Assembly (NCBI RefSeq): GCF_000373185.1
Contig: NZ_KB890636.1
Span: 1-64,000, forward strand
Origin: Segatella paludivivens DSM 17968 = JCM 13650
GTDB lineage: Bacteria; Bacteroidota; Bacteroidia; Bacteroidales; Bacteroidaceae
Length of the DNA stretch: 64,000 nt
Direction: 5' to 3'
Below, piece after piece: positions 49,126 through 57,879 of this stretch. The notes beneath the pieces are model-generated. The model made no database searches, was not told the DNA's origin, and saw only the letters and a program-made list of their open reading frames with translations. The position numbers and the translations under genes were made by a program. Positions within the stretch are counted from its first letter, which is position 1; every line of letters starts with the position of its first letter.

Positions 49126-52100
49126 ATGAAGACACTTAAATCTAAGACCATTCAATCTTTTGTAGGAATCGGCATTGCATTGCTTCTTTTTTCGTGTGGA
49201 AAAAACAAGGAGAAAACAGCACTGGTTGATGAAGACCATGCTATGGTTGTTGCAGATGAGATCTCTAATCACAATATCAAAGCGTTTGCAGAAGATGCTT
49301 ATGGGCATATATGGATAGCTACTTTTCGTGGTTTGAATAAGTTTGACGGCAACAAATATTATCAATATTTCTGCACTGATGACTCGCTTGGACTGCCTGA
49401 CAATAATGTTTCGGGCGTGGCAAAAGACAAAAATAACCGCCTTTGGGTATCAACAGTGAATGGTATTTGCCGTTATACCGACCGCAATACCTTTGAGCGT
49501 ATTCCCATTGACGACGATAATCGGAACATCGTGCAATTGCTCGTGACGCCGCAAAATCGTATCTTTATCTATAACATCGGTAGCCTCTTGGAATATGACG
49601 GACAAAAGAATCGCTTTGTTAAGCGACTTTCTCATCTAGACCCTCATAAAAATTTCATGGGTAGTATCCATGTGGACAGATATGAAAATATATGGGTAGC
49701 TAATTTGAATAGCCTTCGCTGCTTCGATCACCATACGCTCAAAATAACCGATTCAATAGCTTTCCCTAAAGGATTTAACCCTTTATATACCTATCTTCAG
49801 GATGGTAAATATTTCTGGTTGTGTGCAGGTAATGGTATAATGCTCTATAACACTGAAACAAAAACCTTTGAACATATTTCCTCAGCCATTGCTTCTAATC
49901 CTGTATTCAGTCACGATCAAGTTTACTGCATTCATCCCTATAACAAAGGTGGTCTATTAATCAGTACGGCGCAGAATGGCCTTTTCTATTATGATAGCAA
50001 AGTTAGACTGTTGACAGCTCAGGGACATCCTGGTTTCCCTTTTGATGAACCGAGCTTTAAGGTGACGCGTCTCTTCAAAGATTCTCGCAACAATCTCTGG
50101 ATGGGCTCCTCTGATCAGGGCTACAGTGTGAACTATCAGTACAACAAATGTTTCAATGCCAACCACTTCTTGGTTCAGGCTGTGGGACATCAGTCGGTAC
50201 TGGCTCTGGCGGCAGATCGTGGTGGAAATTTATTTATTTCAACGAAAATGCGTGGCTTGATGGTATATAACATGCAGAATAGAGTGCTGAAGCCCTTGAC
50301 CTTAGCCAGACTTGATACACACGATCGACGTAGTGAAATAGGGAGCTTGCTTGTTGATAGCTGCGGAAAACTGTGGATAGGAAATGGCTTGGAGGTTATT
50401 CGGATGCGCTATGACGGCAGTAGGTTGGTGATAGAGAAACGCTATCAAGTTCCTTTTGTTATGTCGCTGATGCAGGGAAGTCATGGTATTGTCTGGGCAA
50501 CCACTGCATCTAATAAAATTTATGCCTTTATGCCCGATGGTGTGCTGAAGCCTTGCACACTCTATCCAGCTACGTTTATCTTCATGCCTTGTGCCCTTCA
50601 GCTTCGAAACGACCGTGTCCTGACTGCGGCTTTCGGGCAAGAACTCGTGGAAGTGAATCCCTTGTCAATGGAAGCTCGTAAATGGAATGTGAATCTACAG
50701 GATTGGAAACGCTGCCTACCTCGTTCCTCTTTTATACCCACCGATCTTTATGAAGACCCAAAAGGCGATGTTTATGTGGGTACCGTCACTAACGGATTGA
50801 TGCGCATTAGCCCCGACCATCAATATGCCAAGCGCGTTGATGGACTTTCATGTAAGGATATTTCGGCCATCGAAGCCGACCGGAAAGGTAATATTTGGGT
50901 AAGCACTATGAATGGACTCAATAAGATAGATGCCCTCACGGGTGCCATTACGTCCTATTATGCTACCGATGGCATCGGTGGAAATCAGTTCAACGACCGT
51001 GCTGCATGCCTCTTGCCCAATGGGCGAATGGTATTTGGTGGTACGCATGGACTCACGATTTTCAGTCCCGAAAAGGTGTATGCACGTCAGAGTGTACCTT
51101 TGGTCTTCGAGATACTGAAGGTACACAACGAGGTTATCTCGCCCGAAACCGACGACTGCATCGCCCGAAATCTGGAAGACAAGCCTGAGATTCATTTGCA
51201 GTATGACCAAAATAGTTTTAGTATTTCGTTTGCTGCTTTGGCTTATGGAGATTACGAACGCGCCAGTTATTCCTATCGTTTGGAAGGTTTCGATGACTAC
51301 TGGGTCGAGTCAGGCAACAGTCATGAAGCCTTTTATGCCAACCTTCCTGCTGGGCATTATACACTGAAAGTGAGGGGAAAGAGTAAGGGAAATGATGAAT
51401 TCACGGCTGAAAATGAGATTGAAGTAATCGTGGCTTCAGCTCCTTGGAACACGTGGTGGGCATGGTTGCTCTATGTGTTGGCGGCATCGCTAGTGGCTTA
51501 TCAGCTTTACAGACTGCGCCAACGCATCTTCCAAGAGCATGAAGCTGTGCGGAAAGCAGAATTGGAAAAAGAACAGGAATGTCGTGTCAACAAAATGAAC
51601 ATGAGTTTCTTTGCCAATATCTCTCATGAGTTTCGAACACCATTGACTATGATATCTGGACCAGTAGGTATGCTTTGTGATGACCGTCATATATCGAATG
51701 ACAACAAAAAGCTACTGCTGATTGTTCAGCGAAGTGTGGTGAGAATGTTGAAACTGGTCAATCAATTAATGGATTTCAACAAACTGGAGAATGACACACT
51801 GAAACTCAAAGTGAGACGTACCGACGTTGTCAACCAGTTGCTTCGCATCTGTGATATCTTTAAGGTTAATGCCGATGAAAAGGGTATTCTGCTGCGACTC
51901 TATGGTCTTGAAGACTCATATTTGATGTGGCTTGATACCGATAAACTGGAGAAGATCATGAATAATCTGCTTTCTAACGCTATGAAATTTACGCCCAAAG
52001 GCGGCAAGATAGCTGTCAGTCTTGATGTTGCTGACGGCAATATGACCGTAACGGTGGCTGATAGTGGTAGGGGTATTCCAAAAGATCAGATTGAAAATAT

Positions 52101-53133
52101 CTTCAGACGCTATTATCAACTGAACAACCAGACCAAGGGAAAACTCAATTGGGGCACTGGAATCGGGCTCTATTATGCTAGAAAGCTCGCTGAACTGCAC
52201 CATGGAACTCTCGTGGCAGGTAATAAACAAGGTGAGACCGGGGCTGTGTTTACATTGACTTTGCCAGTAGGAGAAGGAATTTACAGCGACGCAGAACGCG
52301 CATTGCCCGAGGATAAACAGACGGAGCTCTTTCCGATTCTTCCGCAAGAAGAACAGCTTATAGACACGGCTTCACTGACTGATGGCAAGCCAACAATATT
52401 GGTTGTTGATGACGATACAGAGGTAGTGAACTATTTGCAGACGTTGCTTGTGCCTTATTATAATGTGGTTTATCGCTTTGATGCCGAGAGTGCATATAAA
52501 ACTATCAGTGAAGATGAACCCAACCTGATACTGAGCGACGTCATCATGCCAGATAAAACGGGTTACGAACTTTGTCGGGAAATAAAAGAAAACCTACAGC
52601 TTTGCCACATTCCGCTAATCTTGGTTACGGCAAAAGCCACGGTCGAAAATCAAGTAGAAGGACTTAATACTGGGGCTGATGCCTATATAACCAAACCGTT
52701 TGACCCCAAACTTCTATTGGCCATGATTCATTCGTTACTGGCGAACAGAGAGAAGGTGAGACAGTTGCTTATCAACTCTACACAAACCGATGACATAGAT
52801 GAAAAAGCTCTTTCTCCTCAGGATAAGAACTTCATGGACCAATTGTATCAGATCATGGAAAACGAACTGTCGAATCCTGAGCTTGACGTTGGGCACTTGA
52901 CGGATATGCTCCATATCTCGCGCACCAAACTTTATTACAAGATGAAGGGGCTTACGGGAGCCAATCCGAGCGTGTTCTTCAAAACATACAAGTTGAACCG
53001 CGCTGTAGAACTCATTCGTGAGGGTTGCTATACCATGAGTGAGATTGCTGATCGCACTGGCTTTAACACGCCCAGTCACTTCTCTACGAGTTTCAAAAAG
53101 CAGTTTGGAGTGTCGCCAAGTGATTATAAATAA
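49126..53133 (+). CDS. hybrid two-component system sensor kinase / AraC regulator
   Basis: A 1335-residue canonical HTCS protein. The order is an N-terminal anchor (with LLLFSC, lipobox-like), propeller repeats (about 50-660), a Y_Y_Y domain (about 690-780), a transmembrane helix (about 785-805) and HisKA with His834 in FFANISHEFRTPL. HATPase follows, with intact NNLLSNAMKF, ADSGRGIP and GTGIGL motifs. The receiver domain (about 1085-1200) has Asp1138 in LSDVIMPDKTGYE and the switch Lys in AYITKPFDP. The AraC domain is at about 1235-1335. It would sense breakdown products in the periplasm and activate the divergent operon by intramolecular phospho-relay. It is the functional contrast to the degenerate regulator at 11914. 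The start at 49126 is chosen from the promoter position. Confidence 0.95.
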   Translation: MKTLKSKTIQSFVGIGIALLLFSCGKNKEKTALVDEDHAMVVADEISNHNIKAFAEDAYGHIWIATFRGLNKFDGNKYYQYFCTDDSLGLPDNNVSGVAKDKNNRLWVSTVNGICRYTDRNTFERIPIDDDNRNIVQLLVTPQNRIFIYNIGSLLEYDGQKNRFVKRLSHLDPHKNFMGSIHVDRYENIWVANLNSLRCFDHHTLKITDSIAFPKGFNPLYTYLQDGKYFWLCAGNGIMLYNTETKTFEHISSAIASNPVFSHDQVYCIHPYNKGGLLISTAQNGLFYYDSKVRLLTAQGHPGFPFDEPSFKVTRLFKDSRNNLWMGSSDQGYSVNYQYNKCFNANHFLVQAVGHQSVLALAADRGGNLFISTKMRGLMVYNMQNRVLKPLTLARLDTHDRRSEIGSLLVDSCGKLWIGNGLEVIRMRYDGSRLVIEKRYQVPFVMSLMQGSHGIVWATTASNKIYAFMPDGVLKPCTLYPATFIFMPCALQLRNDRVLTAAFGQELVEVNPLSMEARKWNVNLQDWKRCLPRSSFIPTDLYEDPKGDVYVGTVTNGLMRISPDHQYAKRVDGLSCKDISAIEADRKGNIWVSTMNGLNKIDALTGAITSYYATDGIGGNQFNDRAACLLPNGRMVFGGTHGLTIFSPEKVYARQSVPLVFEILKVHNEVISPETDDCIARNLEDKPEIHLQYDQNSFSISFAALAYGDYERASYSYRLEGFDDYWVESGNSHEAFYANLPAGHYTLKVRGKSKGNDEFTAENEIEVIVASAPWNTWWAWLLYVLAASLVAYQLYRLRQRIFQEHEAVRKAELEKEQECRVNKMNMSFFANISHEFRTPLTMISGPVGMLCDDRHISNDNKKLLLIVQRSVVRMLKLVNQLMDFNKLENDTLKLKVRRTDVVNQLLRICDIFKVNADEKGILLRLYGLEDSYLMWLDTDKLEKIMNNLLSNAMKFTPKGGKIAVSLDVADGNMTVTVADSGRGIPKDQIENIFRRYYQLNNQTKGKLNWGTGIGLYYARKLAELHHGTLVAGNKQGETGAVFTLTLPVGEGIYSDAERALPEDKQTELFPILPQEEQLIDTASLTDGKPTILVVDDDTEVVNYLQTLLVPYYNVVYRFDAESAYKTISEDEPNLILSDVIMPDKTGYELCREIKENLQLCHIPLILVTAKATVENQVEGLNTGADAYITKPFDPKLLLAMIHSLLANREKVRQLLINSTQTDDIDEKALSPQDKNFMDQLYQIMENELSNPELDVGHLTDMLHISRTKLYYKMKGLTGANPSVFFKTYKLNRAVELIREGCYTMSEIADRTGFNTPSHFSTSFKKQFGVSPSDYK

Positions 53134-53251
53134 TGGTTCGTTTGATATTGGAATGGGGGTGGCTTGGATATTCTCGAAATACTGGGCCTATTTGGAACTT
53201 CGGATAGATGATTTTCTAATACGCGAGTTATGCAAGAATAAGTGTAAAAAA

Positions 53252-53281
53252 ATCCTTTCCTCTATATTATGAGGAAAGGAT
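53252..53281 (-). terminator. terminator of dusB (possibly bidirectional)
   Basis: ATCCTTTCCTC (53252-53262) pairs perfectly with GAGGAAAGGAT (53271-53281) around eight bases. A run of seven A to its left gives a T-run on the minus strand. Confidence 0.8.
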
Positions 53282-53316
53282 AATATTGCTTTTGTCATGA
53301 GTGGCTAAAGAGAAGA

Positions 53317-54303
53317 TTATTCCTTTAATAACTTTCTGCAATCTTCGAGTATAGCCATCAGTTCGTCCACCTTAGTGGCTCTCAGCATCGCTATACGTGT
53401 TTGTCTAAAATCTGGAATTCCCTTGAAGATTGGACTTGAAGCAAGATGCCTTCTTGTGTGGATGATTCCACGGTATTCATCAATGCGTTCAACGTTTATC
53501 TTCAGTTGCTCTTCTAGAATATCAATTTTGTCATCAATGGATAGTGGAGTAGCGTCATCAGTCTTGTTGTCGAGATATTCTCTCATTTCCTTGAATACCC
53601 AAGGACTGCCGAATGTGGCTCTTCCTACCATTACGCCGTCTACACCATATTCGTCGAAGGCACGTTTCGCCTCTTCTGGACTTGTAATATCTCCGTTACC
53701 AATGATCGGTATATTTATTCTTGGATTGTTTTTTACCTTACCAATCAGTGTCCAGTCTGCTTCACCAGTATACATCTGACTACGTGTGCGGCCGTGTATA
53801 GTAAGTGCTTGAATACCGCAATCCTGTAGCTGTTCGGCAAGTTCGGTGATGATAAGATTATCGTTGTCCCATCCCAGTCTTGTTTTTACTGTGACAGGAG
53901 TATTTACCGCTTTCACTACGTTCCGGGTGATATCAAGTAGCAAAGGGATGTTTTTGAGCATACCTGCACCAGCACCCTTACTAGCTACCTTCTTAACAGG
54001 ACATCCGAAGTTTATGTCGATAACATCAGGATGCACTTGTTCTACAATCTTAGCAGCCTCTACCATAGACTCTACGTCACGACCATATATCTGAATACCG
54101 ACAGGTCGTTCGTCGTCGTTGATAGTCATCTTGCTTAGAGTAGCCTTAATGCTTCGTACTATGGCTTCTGCAGCAACAAATTCTGTGTACACCATAGCGG
54201 CACCATATCGCTTGCAAAGCATGCGAAATCCTACATCTGTTACATCCTCCATAGGAGCAAGAAACAAAGGTCGGTTGCCATAATCAATATTTCCTATCTT
54301 CAT
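53317..54303 (-). CDS. dusB: tRNA-dihydrouridine synthase (DusB-like)
   Basis: A 328-residue flavin-dependent enzyme that reduces uridine to dihydrouridine in tRNA. Motifs in order are LFLAPMEDVTDVGFR (FMN site), GIQIYGRDVESM, IDINFGCPVKKV with the catalytic Cys, VTVKTRLGWD, ALTIHGRTRSQMYTGEADW, and IPIIGNGDITSPEEA followed by GVMVGRATFGSPW (phosphate binding). Length and motifs fit the DusB subfamily. It is monocistronic with its own promoter and terminator. Confidence 0.93.
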   Translation of the reverse strand: MKIGNIDYGNRPLFLAPMEDVTDVGFRMLCKRYGAAMVYTEFVAAEAIVRSIKATLSKMTINDDERPVGIQIYGRDVESMVEAAKIVEQVHPDVIDINFGCPVKKVASKGAGAGMLKNIPLLLDITRNVVKAVNTPVTVKTRLGWDNDNLIITELAEQLQDCGIQALTIHGRTRSQMYTGEADWTLIGKVKNNPRINIPIIGNGDITSPEEAKRAFDEYGVDGVMVGRATFGSPWVFKEMREYLDNKTDDATPLSIDDKIDILEEQLKINVERIDEYRGIIHTRRHLASSPIFKGIPDFRQTRIAMLRATKVDELMAILEDCRKLLKE

Positions 54304-54311
54304 ACAGCGTG

Positions 54312-54342
54312 CAAAGTTACAACAATTTTTCTATCCTAGCAA
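54312..54342 (-). promoter_or_regulatory. promoter of dusB
   Basis: On the minus strand TAACTTTG (plus 54312-54319) fits the -7 consensus, and a TTG (plus 54340-54342) lies 20 bases upstream. The gene starts nine bases downstream of the -7 box, implying a very short leader. Confidence 0.5.
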
Positions 54343-54656
54343 CGAATAATAAATATTAGGATTACTCATGATTCCTTTATACCAACCATAGTCTGTTTGA
54401 TTTCTTGCCATAAGCATTTATAATATTGAAGAGGTGTAGCTAATCAAAAAGGAATTCGATTATGTATGTTATTGCAAATAAGATTGCAGCAATACCTGGT
54501 ATATAACCTTTTAAATGATCCACATAGTCTAAGGAAAATCTGCGACCTTTATATTTTTTTACATCTAGATGATTTAACCAAATATTGCTTTAATCTTTTC
54601 TTTTTCCGCTATACTTGTCCCATTCGGGAAACAGCGAACACAGAATAGATTTATCA
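54343..54656. other. AT-rich intergenic stretch without a recognised gene
   Basis: I see no supported coding frame, RNA gene or repeat. A 60-codon open frame at 54466 on the plus strand lacks a ribosome-binding site and any recognisable sequence. Confidence 0.5.
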
Positions 54657-55157
54657 TTAGTTAATGTTCGAACTTTTCTTTTTGCTAATTTGTTTAATTA
54701 CAAACTGTTTGACTTTTATATAGAGCAAACACAATATAATAGTTAGACAAATGCCATATACAATATTGAATGGAGAATCGAACCACCATACGATCGTATA
54801 ATTATCATTTCCGGAAATGACTTCATGATGCCACAATAGGCTAGGAGAAACTAAATATCTTATTATATCATCGATGTATGTAATGATATTCACAAAACAA
54901 ATACTTTCTATAATGATTTCTATTTTTGTGAATCTGTATTTACACAAAGCAATAATAACTGGCAAATTATATATAGGGAAAATAATACCACAAAATATCG
55001 ATACAAATATTGGTGATGAAAATGGGGTTTTATTGTCATCTGAACTGGCACAATAATATGTAATAACACTCGTGATCAATGTTCCAATTGTAATAGCAAT
55101 CACCGTCCAGCAGTAACTCCTTAATATATAGGAAAGAAATTTTTTCATATTATTCAT
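54657..55157 (-). CDS. small multi-pass membrane protein of unknown function
   Basis: A 166-residue protein with about four hydrophobic helices (about 12-36, 47-70, 78-98, 125-147) and a Lys-rich C-terminal tail (KQISKKKSS). No family is recognised. It is AT-rich and isolated, with no clear operon partner, which may point to acquired DNA. The start could also be the third-codon Met (MKKFLSYIL). Confidence 0.6.
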   Translation of the reverse strand: MNNMKKFLSYILRSYCWTVIAITIGTLITSVITYYCASSDDNKTPFSSPIFVSIFCGIIFPIYNLPVIIALCKYRFTKIEIIIESICFVNIITYIDDIIRYLVSPSLLWHHEVISGNDNYTIVWWFDSPFNIVYGICLTIILCLLYIKVKQFVIKQISKKKSSNIN

Positions 55158-55259
55158 GCATTAAGAATCTATATGATTACTCAAATTTTTATTTATTTTT
55201 CTTGGCGTATTATGTCTTTTTGATAGTCTTAACTTAGTTGCTTTTGTATACCAATTTTT

Positions 55260-56390
55260 CTATCCAAGCAAATGATATACTCCGCCAGGCAGTGTTTTCA
55301 CGATGCCTTTCATCTCCATTGAAAAGAGTAAGGCTGTGAGGTGTCCTATTGCCATACAACTTGTGACACATAGCATGTTGATTTGTTGATCGTTTTCCTT
55401 TTGCAGTGCTTTCACCACTTGCTGTTCTTCGTCTGTGAGCTGTGGAAACAGTTGTCGCTCAATTCCCTTACTGCGAGCTTCGGATAGTTGTTTTCCGTTT
55501 TCCCATCCCATAGCCTTTACCATGTCATAGGCACATGTAATTAGGTTTGCGCCGTTGTCACGTATCAGGTTGTTACAGCCTTCGCTATACATGGCACCGA
55601 CAGCTCCAGGAAAAGCAAAAACATCTCTATTGTAGTCGCGTGAAAGTCGGGCTGTGATGAGTCCTCCACCATGAGCTGCACTCTCAATAAGTATACAGGC
55701 ATCGCTCATTCCTGCAACGATTCTGTTTCTGCGCACGAAATTCATCTTATCGGCATTTGTGCATGTTATGAATTCAGAGAGCAGTCCTCCCTGATTAATC
55801 ATCTTAGCTGCATCTTCCTTATGAGCTTGGGGATATAAATAGTCAAGTCCATGAGCAAGAACTCCAACGGTTTCAAAACCGTTTTGCAATGCGTTGCGGT
55901 GTGCGTGTATGTCAACGCCATAGGCTAAACCGCTTACGATTAGAGCATCAGGACAATACTGTTTTAAATCCATGATAAACCTTCTTATCATGTCCTGTCC
56001 ATAGACAGTGCAACGTCGTGTACCAACAATGTTAATGATTTTCTGATTGTTGAGGCTTGCGTTACCACGATAAAACAATACAAGCGGTGCGTCGTCACAT
56101 TCTGCAAGTCTTCTAGGGTATTCTTCATCGTTGAGACATAGAATCTTAACCTTGTTCAGGTCGTCCCATTTCATTTCCTCTTCGACCCTGCGTTGCAGTT
56201 CGCTGATATCTTTGAACGCATCAACAAGTTTTGGTGAAGCTTCGGGCACAATCTCTCGGATGTCATTACGATGCTCCAGAACAGAAGTGGCACTTCCCAC
56301 CCGTCTATACATCTCAAGCATTCCTGCAAGATTATAGAATCCTATACGTGAAAGAACAATGGTATTAAATTTTTCTTGTTGGTCAATCAT
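55260..56390 (-). CDS. dprA: DNA-processing protein DprA
   Basis: A 376-residue DprA/Smf protein. An N-terminal SAM-like region (about 1-80) is followed by the Rossmann-like DNA-binding fold (about 95-300) with IVGTRRCTVYG, VSGLAYGVDIHAHRNAL, RNRIVAGMSDACILIESA and the conserved FAFPGAV...GCNNLIRDNGA. A winged-helix-like C-terminus (LLFSMEMKGIVKTLPGGVYHL) closes it. DprA loads RecA onto incoming single-stranded DNA in natural transformation. I start at 56390 (MIDQQEKFNT), four bases after the thioesterase stop; a longer frame would overlap that gene. Confidence 0.92.
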   Translation of the reverse strand: MIDQQEKFNTIVLSRIGFYNLAGMLEMYRRVGSATSVLEHRNDIREIVPEASPKLVDAFKDISELQRRVEEEMKWDDLNKVKILCLNDEEYPRRLAECDDAPLVLFYRGNASLNNQKIINIVGTRRCTVYGQDMIRRFIMDLKQYCPDALIVSGLAYGVDIHAHRNALQNGFETVGVLAHGLDYLYPQAHKEDAAKMINQGGLLSEFITCTNADKMNFVRRNRIVAGMSDACILIESAAHGGGLITARLSRDYNRDVFAFPGAVGAMYSEGCNNLIRDNGANLITCAYDMVKAMGWENGKQLSEARSKGIERQLFPQLTDEEQQVVKALQKENDQQINMLCVTSCMAIGHLTALLFSMEMKGIVKTLPGGVYHLLG

Positions 56391-56394
56391 TCTC

Positions 56395-56796
56395 CTATTC
56401 CATAAATGGCTTAAAAGCGTTGTCGTAGTCTTCGCTGTTGCCAAGTCTACCATTAATAAGACATACAAGTTCTACAGTAGCGTGGAAACTGAGTCGTTCG
56501 TCGCTTGCACGGAATAAATCGTGAGTGAAGATATATCTCACGCCTTCCTTCTTCAAACCCATACGAGAGATGATTTCATCATCGCATTTAAGTGGTGTCT
56601 TGAATGACAAATTCATTCTTGCAACAACGGCATCAACACCCTGTTCGTGCATCTTCGCAAAACTTAGACCTGTAGATTTAAGAAAGCGATGTCGTGTATG
56701 TTCTGTATAGTGCAAATAATTAGCGTTGTTTACGATGCCTTCTATATCACATTCATAGTCACGCACTTCCATGCGTGTTTCATATATATATTTCAT
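56395..56796 (-). CDS. acyl-CoA thioesterase, hot-dog fold (YbgC/FadM type)
   Basis: A 133-residue 4HBT-family protein. The active-site segment VRDYECDIEGIVNNANYLHY, followed by RHRFL, is the YbgC-type signature with an Asp before the central helix. MNLSFKTPLKCDDEI and HDLFRASDERLSFHATVELVCL form the beta-sheet. It would hydrolyse acyl-CoA esters in the cytoplasm. It is immediately upstream of dprA and probably co-transcribed with it, a frequent order in Bacteroidales. Confidence 0.9.
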   Translation of the reverse strand: MKYIYETRMEVRDYECDIEGIVNNANYLHYTEHTRHRFLKSTGLSFAKMHEQGVDAVVARMNLSFKTPLKCDDEIISRMGLKKEGVRYIFTHDLFRASDERLSFHATVELVCLINGRLGNSEDYDNAFKPFME

Positions 56797-56869
56797 AATT
56801 TATTTTTATATCGTTACCCATTGATGAAATTGAATTCCATCTATATTGGTTATGTAATGACTACCTAAC

Positions 56870-56907
56870 TTCAGAAGTGATGAATGTTTTCATTCATCAC
56901 TTCTGAA
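56870..56907. terminator. 17-base perfect hairpin after the DUF4249 gene
   Basis: The arms 56870-56886 and 56891-56907 (TTCAGAAGTGATGAATG and its complement) pair perfectly around TTTT. It lies 60 bases downstream of the DUF4249 stop and ahead of the thioesterase gene. There is no clear T-run, but the stem is strong enough to act as a terminator. Confidence 0.75.
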
Positions 56908-56966
56908 ATAGTATCATTATCATAATAACGATATTTATTGCTAAATATTGCTTCGTATAGAGATTT

Positions 56967-57872
56967 CTATTCTGGAGCCTTAGCCGACATTGACGATACC
57001 GCATAAGCAGTGAAAAATCCTCTTGCCCCATTAGATATGTTGGTAGAGATATTGGCAGGAGGCCCTCCAAACATAGGGTTTGAACCATTCTTCTGGCTTG
57101 CACATTCATTTATAAAGTTATAGTATGCCTTGCTAATATTACTAAACTCCACAATCATACTGTCGCCCGATGACATGAATATCATATCCTTTGCATCATC
57201 ATCGCTGAATTTACTCTTATCAGCGACATCGTTAAAGTTCCATACCGAGAGGTTCTTTACATACTCACCGTTAAGGCTCACGTCGTTAAACGCAATATAC
57301 TTACTGATCTTGTTATACCACACGCCATTGATGCTATATTTGCCCATATAATAGTTCTCTACATCTCCATCATCCTGAGCACTTATATTTAAAGAGTATA
57401 ATGTATATTCGCCGACCTTCTTCTTAGAAATATTAAACGAGTCTACCTTCAGAGCTTTTGGCATATTACACTCTGCTGTATACTCCTCGTCGCTGCCATC
57501 ATTGTTAAAGTCCATCACAACCGATAGCTTATAATTCCATCCCGGTTTACCCATCATTGGGTCCTTAGTAGCATATATACCGCTTCCCACAGAGTCCTGT
57601 GTAAGCATATATAATTTAGAAACCATCCCACTGTCCTCTTTTAAGGTAACGATAGCTTTAGAGATACGCTTATTTATCTCCTTGTCGAAGAAACCGCTTG
57701 AACTGCTCACCTGTATCTGTTGCCTTATGTTCTGATTTGTTATGGTTCCATATATGACAGGCACATAAGCCGAAGTCTTCGTATTTATAGTCGTATCCTC
57801 AGTGCATGAAGATATAGTCGCAATAAACAATAAAGCGATTACAGACGCTGATATAGATTTTATTTTATTCAT
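56967..57872 (-). CDS. DUF4249 family outer-membrane lipoprotein
   Basis: A 301-residue lipoprotein (IATISSC lipobox, Cys about 23) of the Bacteroidota DUF4249 family. It has the typical YVPVIYGTIT opening with beta strands, ISKAIVTLKEDSG, a YKLSVVMDF strand and MPKALKVDSFNI. These proteins nearly always pair with a TonB-dependent receptor. Here the receptor gene ends seven bases upstream. It probably serves as a surface partner of that receptor. Substrate unknown. Confidence 0.82.
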   Translation of the reverse strand: MNKIKSISASVIALLFIATISSCTEDTTINTKTSAYVPVIYGTITNQNIRQQIQVSSSSGFFDKEINKRISKAIVTLKEDSGMVSKLYMLTQDSVGSGIYATKDPMMGKPGWNYKLSVVMDFNNDGSDEEYTAECNMPKALKVDSFNISKKKVGEYTLYSLNISAQDDGDVENYYMGKYSINGVWYNKISKYIAFNDVSLNGEYVKNLSVWNFNDVADKSKFSDDDAKDMIFMSSGDSMIVEFSNISKAYYNFINECASQKNGSNPMFGGPPANISTNISNGARGFFTAYAVSSMSAKAPE

Positions 57873-57879
57873 TGCCTTA